A DNA stretch of 5,963 nucleotides, from the NCBI GenBank assembly GCA_024304875.1, contig JAMWZF010000199.1:1-5963 (forward strand), given 5' to 3'. The notes beneath the pieces were generated by a model, which was given only the letters and a program-made list of their open reading frames with translations, searched no databases and was not told the DNA's origin. Origin of the DNA: Paracoccaceae bacterium. GTDB lineage: Bacteria; Pseudomonadota; Alphaproteobacteria; Rhodobacterales; Rhodobacteraceae. Shown in pieces: positions 1 to 5,910 of the stretch; the first letter of the stretch is position 1; every line of letters starts with the position of its first letter. The position numbers were made by a program, and so were the translations under genes.

Positions 1-1
1 C

Positions 2-259
2 CCCGCCACCGCCGGCATCCGGCCCGAGCATGTCATCACCGGCGAACTCGTCGCCAGCGCCCCGGTCAAGGCCGAGGTGGTAGTCGACATCGTGGAGCCG
101 ACCGGCGCTGACACCCTCGCCTATGCCGAACTGGCCGGTCAGAAGCTGCGCATCCGCATGGACGGCACCGCCGCCGTGCAGTCCGGGGAGACGCTGCCCA
201 TCGGCATCGACCCCGCCCGCCTGTCCCTCTTCGACGCCAAGACCGAGGTCCGCCTCTGA
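2..259 (+). CDS. Sugar ABC transporter ATP-binding protein, C-terminal part (UgpC/MalK family)
   Basis: This is the last 85 codons and stop of a gene that begins outside the window; the frame is open from base 2. Early in the fragment is GIRPEH (residues 5-10 as counted here), the hallmark of the C-terminal TOBE region of MalK/UgpC/MsmK-type ATPases. It is followed by the usual pattern: a VDIVEPTGADTLAY stretch, an LRIRMDG strand, and a terminal PARLSLFDAKT strand. In this family the subunit sits on the inner face of the membrane and powers carbohydrate import through two permeases and a periplasmic binding protein. The Walker A, Walker B and signature motifs are upstream and cannot be checked. 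The gene overlaps the beta-mannosidase by one base, so the imported substrate is probably a beta-mannoside; that link is inference. Exact family naming (ugpC, malK, msmK) is not possible from the tail alone. Confidence 0.9.
   Translation, partial: PATAGIRPEHVITGELVASAPVKAEVVVDIVEPTGADTLAYAELAGQKLRIRMDGTAAVQSGETLPIGIDPARLSLFDAKTEVRL
245..249 (+). promoter_or_regulatory. Ribosome binding site of the beta-mannosidase
   Basis: GAGGT lies nine bases before the ATG at 259, inside the last codons of the transporter ATPase gene. Together with the TGATG stop/start overlap it supports this start and suggests translational coupling. Confidence 0.6.
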
Positions 260-2682
260 TGCCATCCGACCAGGTTCTGGTCGATCTGTCGGGAGAATGG
301 GAACTATCGGACACCAGCGGTGAGCACCGCTGTCCGATGGTCCTGCCCGGAGACGCGATCACCGCCCTCCATTCCGCCGGCCACCTGCCCGACCCCTACT
401 GGGGCCGGAACGAGTACGACTGCCGCTGGGTGGCCGAGCGGGACTGGGTGCTGCGGCGGACGGTGACACTGGACGACCCCGCAGTCGCGCTGGTGATCTC
501 GGGCCTCGATACGGTGGCCGAGGTCTGGTGGAACGGCACCCGCGTCCTGCAGGCCGAGAACGCCTTCCGCACCTACGACGTACCCCTCGGCACCGTGGCC
601 AAGGCGGGCGAGAACGACGTCGAGATCCGCTTTCCCGCCATCACCCGCGTCGCCTCGGAGCGCGCGGCGGCCCAGCCCTTCCCGGTCCCGATCTCCAAGA
701 ACTGCCCGATCCCGGACGGCAACCTGATCCGCAAGCCCGCCTGCGACTTCGGCTGGGACTGGAACATCGCCCTCGCCCCCTTCGGCGTGATCGGCGAGAT
801 CAGCCTTCGACGCCTCGCCCCCGTGCGGATCATGTCCCTGACCACCCGTCAGCATTTCGACAAGACCGACGGCAGCGTCGACCTCTGGGTCTCGCTCGAC
901 GTCGCCGCCGAGAGTGACGGCCGGATCACCCTGTCCTTCGCCGGACAGGAGCAGGAGATCGCGGTCTTCGGCACCGACGGCGAGAAACGCTTCCTCACCT
1001 GCTTTACCCTCGACGCCCCCGACCTCTGGTGGCCGGCGGGGCAGGGCGCGCAGCCGCTCTACCACCTGACCGCCACCTGCGGCGACCAGCGGATCGCCCG
1101 GCGGATCGGCTTCCGCCAAATCGAGCTCGACACCACGAAGGACGCCGCCGGCGCCCGCTTCGCCTTCAAGGTCAACGGCCGGGACGTCTTCGCCAAGGGC
1201 GCGAACTGGATTCCCGCCGACGCGCTGGCGGGCAGGATCACGCCGGAAAAGACCCGCGACCTCCTGCAATCGGCCGTGGATGCGAACATGAACATGATCC
1301 GCATCTGGGGCGGCGGGCGGTACGAGGACGACTGGTTCTACGACATCTGTGACGAGCTTGGCCTGATGGTCTGGCAGGACTTCATGTTCGCCTGCAACCT
1401 CTACCCTTCGGACCCGGACTTCCTGAAAGAGGTCGACGCCGAGGCGCGCGAGCAAGTGGCCCGGCTCCAGCACCACGCCTGCATCGCGCTCTGGTGCGGG
1501 GACAACGAACTGGTCGGCGCCCTCGACTGGTACGACTGTTCCCGCGAGAACCGGGATACCTACCTCGTCAACTACGACCGCCTGAACCGCACGATCGAAA
1601 CGGCCCTGCGCGAGACCGACCCCGAGGCCACATGGTGGCCCTCCTCCCCCTCCCTCGGCCCGATGGATTTCCGCGACGGCTGGCACGTGGACGGGCAGGG
1701 CGACATGCACTTCTGGTCCGTCTGGCACGAGAACCGGGACTTCGACCACTACCGCGACGTGGCCCCCCGGTTCTGCTCGGAATTCGGGTTCCAGTCCTAC
1801 CCCTCGATGGACGTGATCCGCACCTTCGCGGACCCGGCCGACTGGAACATCTCGAACCCCGTCTTCGAGAGCCACCAGAAGAACGTCGGCGGCAACGAAC
1901 GCATCGCCGCCACCATGTTCCGCTATTTCCGCTGGCCCGAGCGGTTCGAGGATTTCGTCTGGCTGTCCCAACTCCAGCAAGGCCTCGCCATCCGCACCGC
2001 GGTGGAACAGTGGCGCTCGCTGAAACCCCACTGCATGGGCACCCTCTACTGGCAGCTGAACGACACATGGCCCGTCTGCTCATGGGCCTCGCTGGACTAC
2101 GGCGGCGGCTGGAAGCTGCTGCACCACATGGCCCGCCGCTTCTACGCGCCCCAGCTGGCACTGGTCCGGCCCGCCGAGGACGGCTGGCAGGTCTGGGCGG
2201 TCAATGACGCGCCGGACAATGTCACGCTCCAGGTCGAGGCCCACGCGCTGACCCTCACCGGCGAGACCCGGGCCCTCGGCTCCGGCACCGTGACGCCCGG
2301 CCCCACGGCACTGCACGCCTTCGACATCGCCCGCGAGGCGCTGGCCGAGGACGAGGTGATCCTCCTGAAATGGGAGGGCGGCGGCACGACCGCCTCCGAC
2401 ATCTTCGCCCCCCGCCCGTGGAAGAACTACGACCTGCGCCCCTCCGAGGCCACGGTCAGCGCCACCCGCACCGGCGCGCACTGGACCGTCACCCTCACCG
2501 GCGGCAGCGCCCCGGCCTTCTTCGCCACGGTCGAGGCGAGTGTCCCCGGCCGCATCTCCGACGCCGCCGTCCACCTGATGCCCGGCCAGACCCTTGACCT
2601 CAGCTTCACGCCGGCCGACCCCTCGGCCGAGCCGACCTTCACCCTGCGCGACCTTGAGTCCGCGACACGAACACACCGATAG
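259..2682 (+). CDS. Beta-mannosidase, glycoside hydrolase family 2 (GH2)
   Basis: Predicted retaining exo-beta-mannosidase that releases mannose from the non-reducing end of beta-mannosides. The layout is that of GH2: an N-terminal sugar-binding jelly roll (about 1-190, with the beta-mannosidase-typical DFGWDWN at 163-169), an immunoglobulin-like domain (about 190-290), a catalytic TIM barrel (about 300-630) and C-terminal beta domains. The barrel carries GANWIPAD (314-321), MIRIWGGG (346-353), the acid/base motif WCGDNE with E417, GDMHFWSVWH (481-490), the nucleophile motif CSEFGFQS with E508, and YWQLNDTWP (597-605). The order and spacing fit beta-mannosidase better than beta-galactosidase or beta-glucuronidase. 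The length of 807 residues is normal for compact bacterial members. There is no signal peptide, so it should act in the cytoplasm on an imported oligosaccharide or glycoside. The start ATG overlaps the stop of the transporter ATPase by one base and has a Shine-Dalgarno sequence. The acid/base motif has Asp415 where Asn is more usual. The exact substrate (mannobiose, mannosyl-glucose, a glycolipid or N-glycan core) cannot be read from sequence. Confidence 0.93.
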   Translation: MPSDQVLVDLSGEWELSDTSGEHRCPMVLPGDAITALHSAGHLPDPYWGRNEYDCRWVAERDWVLRRTVTLDDPAVALVISGLDTVAEVWWNGTRVLQAENAFRTYDVPLGTVAKAGENDVEIRFPAITRVASERAAAQPFPVPISKNCPIPDGNLIRKPACDFGWDWNIALAPFGVIGEISLRRLAPVRIMSLTTRQHFDKTDGSVDLWVSLDVAAESDGRITLSFAGQEQEIAVFGTDGEKRFLTCFTLDAPDLWWPAGQGAQPLYHLTATCGDQRIARRIGFRQIELDTTKDAAGARFAFKVNGRDVFAKGANWIPADALAGRITPEKTRDLLQSAVDANMNMIRIWGGGRYEDDWFYDICDELGLMVWQDFMFACNLYPSDPDFLKEVDAEAREQVARLQHHACIALWCGDNELVGALDWYDCSRENRDTYLVNYDRLNRTIETALRETDPEATWWPSSPSLGPMDFRDGWHVDGQGDMHFWSVWHENRDFDHYRDVAPRFCSEFGFQSYPSMDVIRTFADPADWNISNPVFESHQKNVGGNERIAATMFRYFRWPERFEDFVWLSQLQQGLAIRTAVEQWRSLKPHCMGTLYWQLNDTWPVCSWASLDYGGGWKLLHHMARRFYAPQLALVRPAEDGWQVWAVNDAPDNVTLQVEAHALTLTGETRALGSGTVTPGPTALHAFDIAREALAEDEVILLKWEGGGTTASDIFAPRPWKNYDLRPSEATVSATRTGAHWTVTLTGGSAPAFFATVEASVPGRISDAAVHLMPGQTLDLSFTPADPSAEPTFTLRDLESATRTHR

Positions 2683-2688
2683 AAAGGA
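2683..2688 (+). promoter_or_regulatory. Ribosome binding site of the TIM-barrel isomerase gene
   Basis: AAAGGA starts directly after the beta-mannosidase stop codon and lies six bases before the ATG at 2695. It decides the start of that gene, and the 12-base gap leaves little room for a separate promoter. Confidence 0.75.
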
Positions 2689-2694
2689 CCGCCC

Positions 2695-3453
2695 ATGCCC
2701 GGCATCTCCTACCAACTCTACTGCTCGCGGGACTTCGGCCCCCTCGAAGACACGCTGAAAATGGTGGCCGACGCCGGGTATGATGGCGTCGAGGGCTACG
2801 GCCCGGTCTACGAGGACGCCGGCGCGACGCGCGGCCTGCTCGACCGGCACGGCCTGACCATGCCGACCGGCCACTTCGCCCTCACGGCGCTGGAAACCGA
2901 ACCGCAGAAGATGATCGAGGTCGCCAAGACGCTCGGGGTGGAAGCGGTCATCGTGCCCTTCGTCATGCCCGACCAGCGGCCCTCCGACGCTGCCGGCTGG
3001 ACCGCGTTCGGCCACCGCCTCGCCGAGGCGGGCAAGCCGGTTCAGGACGCCGGGTTCCAGTACGGCTGGCACAACCACGATTTCGAGTTCAAGGACATGG
3101 GCGAGGGCGACAGCGAGGTGCTGCCCCTCGACCTGATCATGGGCGCCTCCGACGACCTCAAGCTCGAGCTCGACCTCGGCTGGACGATCCGCGCCGGGCA
3201 GGACCCGCTGAAATGGCTGGACCGGATGGCCGGCCGCATCATCGCCGCCCACGTCAAGGACATCGCGCCCCAGGGCGAGAACACCGACGAGGACGGCTGG
3301 GCCGACGTCGGCCACGGCACGGTGGACTGGGCCCCGATCCACGCCAAGCTGCAGGACCTCGGCGTAAACCGCTACGTCATCGAACACGACAAGCCGGCGG
3401 ACGACGCCCGCATGGCGACCCGGTCCATCGCGACCGTGAAAGGCTGGAATTGA
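2695..3453 (+). CDS. Sugar phosphate isomerase/epimerase family protein (AP endonuclease 2-like TIM barrel)
   Basis: A 252-residue single-domain TIM barrel of the xylose isomerase-like superfamily, full length for the family. The usual landmarks are present in order: an N-terminal strand with YQLYCSRDFGPLEDTL, the ADAGYDGVE helix-strand (25-33), HGLTMPTGHF (52-61), WHNHDFEF (125-132), LELDLGW (157-163), AAHVKD (184-189) and VIEHD (228-232). By analogy with the family, E158, H186 and E230, probably with D160 or a His of the HNH stretch, would hold a divalent metal. Characterised relatives isomerise or epimerise sugars, or act on keto-sugars and inosose, so the general name does not mean that the substrate is phosphorylated. 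The gene lies between a beta-mannosidase and a Gfo/Idh oxidoreductase and its stop overlaps the start of the latter, which suggests that the two act on the same sugar in consecutive steps. No signal peptide is seen. The family call is firm; the reaction is unknown. Confidence 0.9.
   Translation: MPGISYQLYCSRDFGPLEDTLKMVADAGYDGVEGYGPVYEDAGATRGLLDRHGLTMPTGHFALTALETEPQKMIEVAKTLGVEAVIVPFVMPDQRPSDAAGWTAFGHRLAEAGKPVQDAGFQYGWHNHDFEFKDMGEGDSEVLPLDLIMGASDDLKLELDLGWTIRAGQDPLKWLDRMAGRIIAAHVKDIAPQGENTDEDGWADVGHGTVDWAPIHAKLQDLGVNRYVIEHDKPADDARMATRSIATVKGWN
3438..3443 (+). promoter_or_regulatory. Ribosome binding site of the Gfo/Idh/MocA oxidoreductase gene
   Basis: GAAAGG lies nine bases before the ATG at 3453, inside the last codons of the isomerase gene. 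It supports the short start rather than an extension into the preceding gene. Confidence 0.65.
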
Positions 3454-4574
3454 TGGACAAGCTCGGCATCGGCATCATCGGATGCGGAAACATCTCGACG
3501 GCCTACCTGCGCCTGTCGCCCCTCTTCAGGGCGCTTGAGATGCGCGCCGTCGCCGACCTCGACATGTCCCGCGCCAAGGCCCAGGCCGAGGCCTTCGGCG
3601 TCCGGGCCGAGACGGTGGACGATCTCCTGGCGGCGGATGACATCGACGTGGTGGTCAACCTGACCATCCCGGCGGTGCACTACGCGGTCTCCAAGTCCAT
3701 CCTCGAGGCCGGCAAGCACGCCTATTCGGAAAAGCCCCTCGTCCTGACGCTGGAAGAAGGCGAGGACCTGCGCCGCATCGCGGACGAGAAGGGCCTGCGC
3801 GTCGGCTCCGCCCCCGACACCTTCCTCGGCGGGGCGCACCAGGCGGCGCGGCAGGCGATCGACGAGGGCAAGGTCGGCCGCATCATCGGCGGCACCGCGC
3901 ATGTCATGTCCCACGGCATGGAGGCCTGGCACCCCGACCCGGACTTCTTCTTCCAGCCCGGCGCCGGCCCGATGCTCGACCTCGGGCCCTACTACGTCAC
4001 CAACCTCGTGCAATTGATCGGCCCGGTGAAACGCGTCGGCGCCATGGCCTCGGCCACCTTCCCGACCCGCACCATCGGCTCCGGCCCCCGCAAGGGACAG
4101 ACGGTGCCGGTCGACACGCCCACGAACATCCACGCCCTGCTGGAGTTCGCCAACGGCGCCATCGTCACGCTGGGAACCAGCTGGGACGTCTGGGACCACA
4201 AGCACGGCAACATGGAGCTCTACGGCGAGGACGGGACGCTCTTCGTGCCCGACCCCAACTTCTTCGGCGGCACGCCGCAGATCGCGGGCGCGGACAAGGA
4301 GCGGCACGACATCGACCACTCCAGCCATCCCTTCGGCGTGATCAACGACGACCGGGGCTGGGCGAACTACCGCTGCGCCGGCCTCGCCGACATGGCGCAG
4401 GCCATCGCGGAAGGGCGCCAGCACCGCTGCAACATCGACGTGGCCGTCCATGCGGTCGAGGTGATGACCGGCGTGCTCAAGGCCGCCGAGGCCGGGCAGT
4501 TCCTCGAGATGACGACCACCTGCGAGCGGCCCGCGGCCCTCTCGGGCGATCAGGCGCGCGCGCTTCTGGTCTGA
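3453..4574 (+). CDS. Gfo/Idh/MocA family NAD(P)-dependent oxidoreductase
   Basis: A 373-residue two-domain sugar dehydrogenase-like protein. The N-terminal Rossmann fold opens with LGIGIIGCGNIS (4-15, a GxGxxx dinucleotide loop) and continues with the acidic strand end VADLDMSRA. The EKP motif at 93-95 (in YSEKPL) supplies the family's conserved lysine K94. The C-terminal alpha/beta domain has GKVGRIIGG, the substrate-site segment PMLDLGPYY (173-181; D176 and Y180 are candidate catalytic residues), a strand with NGAIVTLGTSWD, and LYGEDGTLFVPDPNFF. Characterised members oxidise or reduce a hydroxyl or keto group on free or glycosidic sugars and inositols. The frame stays open for 80 codons upstream, but that stretch lies within the isomerase gene. 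The family homology begins right at the ATG at 3453, which forms a TGATG overlap and has a Shine-Dalgarno sequence. It is the last gene of the plus-strand operon and converges on rlmN. Substrate and direction are unknown; a mannose- or mannoside-derived sugar is a reasonable guess from context. Confidence 0.92.
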   Translation: MDKLGIGIIGCGNISTAYLRLSPLFRALEMRAVADLDMSRAKAQAEAFGVRAETVDDLLAADDIDVVVNLTIPAVHYAVSKSILEAGKHAYSEKPLVLTLEEGEDLRRIADEKGLRVGSAPDTFLGGAHQAARQAIDEGKVGRIIGGTAHVMSHGMEAWHPDPDFFFQPGAGPMLDLGPYYVTNLVQLIGPVKRVGAMASATFPTRTIGSGPRKGQTVPVDTPTNIHALLEFANGAIVTLGTSWDVWDHKHGNMELYGEDGTLFVPDPNFFGGTPQIAGADKERHDIDHSSHPFGVINDDRGWANYRCAGLADMAQAIAEGRQHRCNIDVAVHAVEVMTGVLKAAEAGQFLEMTTTCERPAALSGDQARALLV

Positions 4575-4582
4575 CGGGACAG

Positions 4583-4609
4583 GGCCGGGGCGGGTCAGCC
4601 GCCCTGGCC
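4583..4609 (+). terminator. GC-rich hairpin at the convergent junction, possible terminator of the sugar operon
   Basis: GGCCGGGGCGG (4583-4593) can pair with CCGCCCTGGCC (4599-4609) around the five-base loop GTCAG, giving an 11-bp stem with one G-U pair in the plus-strand RNA. In the minus-strand RNA that pair becomes a C-A mismatch, so the hairpin is stronger for the plus-strand operon. It starts eight bases after the oxidoreductase stop and covers the stop and last four codons of rlmN. No T run follows it, so it is not a canonical intrinsic terminator. Confidence 0.45.
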
Positions 4610-5797
4610 AACCTCCGCCGCGATCTCGGCGCGGCTCTTGCGGGCGCGCTCGGTCGCGGACTTCAGCTGGCCGCAGGCTGCCATGATGTCCTCGCCCCGC
4701 GGGGTGCGGATGGGCGAGGCGTAGCCGGCCTTGTAGACGATGTCGGCGAAGGCCTCGATCCGGCTCCAGTCCGACCGCTCGTACGGCGCGCCGGGCCATT
4801 CGTTGAAGGGGATCAGGTTGATCTTGGCCGGGATGCCCTTGATCAGGTTCACGAGCCGCCGGGCGTCGGCGTCGCTGTCGTTCACCCCCTTCAGCATCAC
4901 GTATTCGAAGGTGATCCGCTCGCTGTTCGACACCTTGGGATAGGTCCGCAGGGCGTCCAGCAGGGTGGCGATGTTCCACCGCTTGTTGATCGGGACCAGC
5001 CGGTCGCGGACCTCGTCCGTGGTGGCGTGGAAGGAGACCGCCAGCTGGCAGCCGATCTCCTCGGCGCAGCGTGCGATCTCGGGAACGACGCCCGAGGTCG
5101 ACAGGGTGATCCGGCGGCGGGAGAGGGCGATCCCCTCGCCGTCCATCGCGATCTTCATCGCGTCGCGCACCGATTCGAAGTTGTAAAGCGGCTCGCCCAT
5201 GCCCATCAGCACGATGTTCGACAGAAGGCGCGGGCCAGCGGTGCCCGTCCCGGTGCCGGGCGCGGGCCATTCGCCCAGGTCGTCGCGGGCGACCATGATC
5301 TGGCCCACGATCTCGCCGGCGGTCAGGTTGCGGACCAGCTTCTGCGTGCCGGTGTGGCAGAACGAACAGGTCAGGGTGCAGCCCACCTGGGACGAGATGC
5401 ACAGCGTGCCCCGGTCCTCCTCGGGAATGTAGACCACCTCGACCTCGTGGCCGCCGGCGATGCGGACAAGGTACTTCCGGGTGCCGTCGGCGCTGACGGT
5501 CTTCGACACGACCTCGGGCAGGCGGATCTCGAAATGCTCGGCCAGGGTCGCGCGGAAGGGCTTGGCGAGGTTGGTCATCGCCTCGAAGTCGCGGACGCCC
5601 CAGTGGTACAGCCACTGCCACAGCTGGTTCACCCGCATCTTCTGCTGCTTGTCGGGCACGCCGACGCCGGCCAGGGCCTCCTTCATCTCGGCCCGGGTGA
5701 GGCCGATCAGGTTCACCTTGCCGGTCTCCGGCAGCTGACGCTTGATGGTCAGCACATCCTGGGTGATGGGGGCCTGCGGCTCCAGGGGCGGCTTCAT
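4595..5797 (-). CDS. rlmN: 23S rRNA (adenine(2503)-C(2))-methyltransferase RlmN
   Basis: Radical-SAM enzyme that adds a methyl group to C2 of A2503 in 23S rRNA; the E. coli enzyme also modifies A37 of some tRNAs. The protein is 400 residues, slightly longer than E. coli RlmN. C140, C144 and C147 form the CxxxCxxC iron-sulfur cluster motif (CTLTCSFC). C133 in LCISSQVGC matches E. coli Cys118, and C375 in AACGQL matches the methyl-carrying Cys355. MGMGEPLYNF (198-207) is the SAM-binding GEPL region, and QLAVSFHATTDEVRDRLVPINKRW contains the usual SFHA and LVPI/NK elements (251-273). LIPFNEWPG (328-336) is the late-barrel motif. The N-terminal accessory region shows the usual RVNQLWQWLYHWG (55-67). 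An in-frame stop lies ten codons upstream (5828-5830) and none of those codons is a start codon, so ATG at 5797 is the first possible start. A Gly/Thr/Pro-rich insert occurs at about 174-190. It is transcribed toward the sugar operon and is a housekeeping gene unrelated to it. Confidence 0.97.
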   Translation of the reverse strand: MKPPLEPQAPITQDVLTIKRQLPETGKVNLIGLTRAEMKEALAGVGVPDKQQKMRVNQLWQWLYHWGVRDFEAMTNLAKPFRATLAEHFEIRLPEVVSKTVSADGTRKYLVRIAGGHEVEVVYIPEEDRGTLCISSQVGCTLTCSFCHTGTQKLVRNLTAGEIVGQIMVARDDLGEWPAPGTGTGTAGPRLLSNIVLMGMGEPLYNFESVRDAMKIAMDGEGIALSRRRITLSTSGVVPEIARCAEEIGCQLAVSFHATTDEVRDRLVPINKRWNIATLLDALRTYPKVSNSERITFEYVMLKGVNDSDADARRLVNLIKGIPAKINLIPFNEWPGAPYERSDWSRIEAFADIVYKAGYASPIRTPRGEDIMAACGQLKSATERARKSRAEIAAEVGQGG

Positions 5798-5808
5798 GGC
5801 GCGACTCG

Positions 5809-5813
5809 TCCTT
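5809..5813 (-). promoter_or_regulatory. Ribosome binding site of rlmN
   Basis: On the minus strand AAGGA occurs 11 bases before the ATG at 5797. The spacing is a little long, but this is the only good purine-rich match and the start is fixed by the in-frame stop upstream. Confidence 0.5.
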
Positions 5814-5828
5814 GGTGGTAAGACCCGT

Positions 5829-5856
5829 CACATAAGCGAAACCGCCCGGTTTTCAA
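5829..5856 (-). promoter_or_regulatory. Possible rlmN promoter
   Basis: On the minus strand TTGAAA (5851-5856) could serve as a -35 box, followed after 16 bases by TATGTG (5829-5834) as a weak -10 box. The -35 box matches the sigma-70 consensus at five of six positions; the -10 box matches only its first three. It lies in the only AT-richer patch of the region and in the right place for rlmN. A small inverted repeat sits within the spacer. Confidence 0.3.
5839..5852. repeat. Small inverted repeat upstream of rlmN
   Basis: AAACCG (5839-5844) and CGGTTT (5847-5852) are exact inverted copies separated by CC; a realistic hairpin would be AAACC-GCCC-GGTTT. Reading on the plus strand, the right arm runs into TTTT. 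It could be part of a weak terminator for the upstream minus-strand gene, an operator overlapping the possible rlmN promoter, or chance. Confidence 0.4.
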
Positions 5857-5861
5857 AGCAG

Positions 5862-5887
5862 GTAAGGCGGGGCCGGCCCCGCCTTAC
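5862..5887 (-). terminator. 26-bp perfect palindrome, probable terminator of the upstream minus-strand gene
   Basis: The left arm GTAAGGCGGGGCC (5862-5874) is followed immediately by its exact reverse complement GGCCCCGCCTTAC (5875-5887). As RNA it would fold into a very stable GC-rich hairpin with a short loop taken from the centre. It starts 23 bases after the stop of the minus-strand gene ending at 5911 and lies before rlmN, so a terminator role is the simplest reading. The arms end in AAGG/CCTT and no long U run follows, so it is not a textbook intrinsic terminator. A dyad-binding operator is the alternative. Confidence 0.5.
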
Positions 5888-5910
5888 GTCCGCCATCGGG
5901 GCGATCCGGC

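Noticed and set aside
528..917. Arg/Pro-rich open frame within the beta-mannosidase in another plus frame
   Set aside because: It is a typical frame-shifted shadow of a GC-rich gene. The GH2 frame is continuous through this region with conserved motifs, so no frameshift is implied.
304..2031. Long open frame (575 codons) on the minus strand opposite the beta-mannosidase
   Set aside because: It is a codon-bias shadow: GC-rich third positions in the real gene remove stops from the opposite strand. The translation is Val/Gly/Asp/Pro-rich with no recognisable domain.
2080..3387. Long open frame (435 codons) on the minus strand opposite the end of the beta-mannosidase and the isomerase
   Set aside because: It runs across the boundary between two well-supported plus-strand genes and has low-complexity Gly/Val/Arg-rich translation, so it is a shadow.
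3213..3452. 80-codon N-terminal extension of the oxidoreductase
   Set aside because: The extension is an Arg/Pro/Gly-rich shadow of the isomerase gene. The Rossmann-fold start and a Shine-Dalgarno sequence point to ATG 3453.
5027..5821. Plus-strand open frame of 264 codons opposite rlmN
   Set aside because: It is the antisense shadow of rlmN, has Gly/Ala/Asp/His-rich composition and shows no domain.
3372..5831. Open frame of 819 codons on the minus strand covering the oxidoreductase and rlmN
   Set aside because: It overlaps rlmN out of frame and the oxidoreductase antisense. The translation is Arg/Pro/Gly-rich without motifs, while the real frames carry complete conserved motifs.
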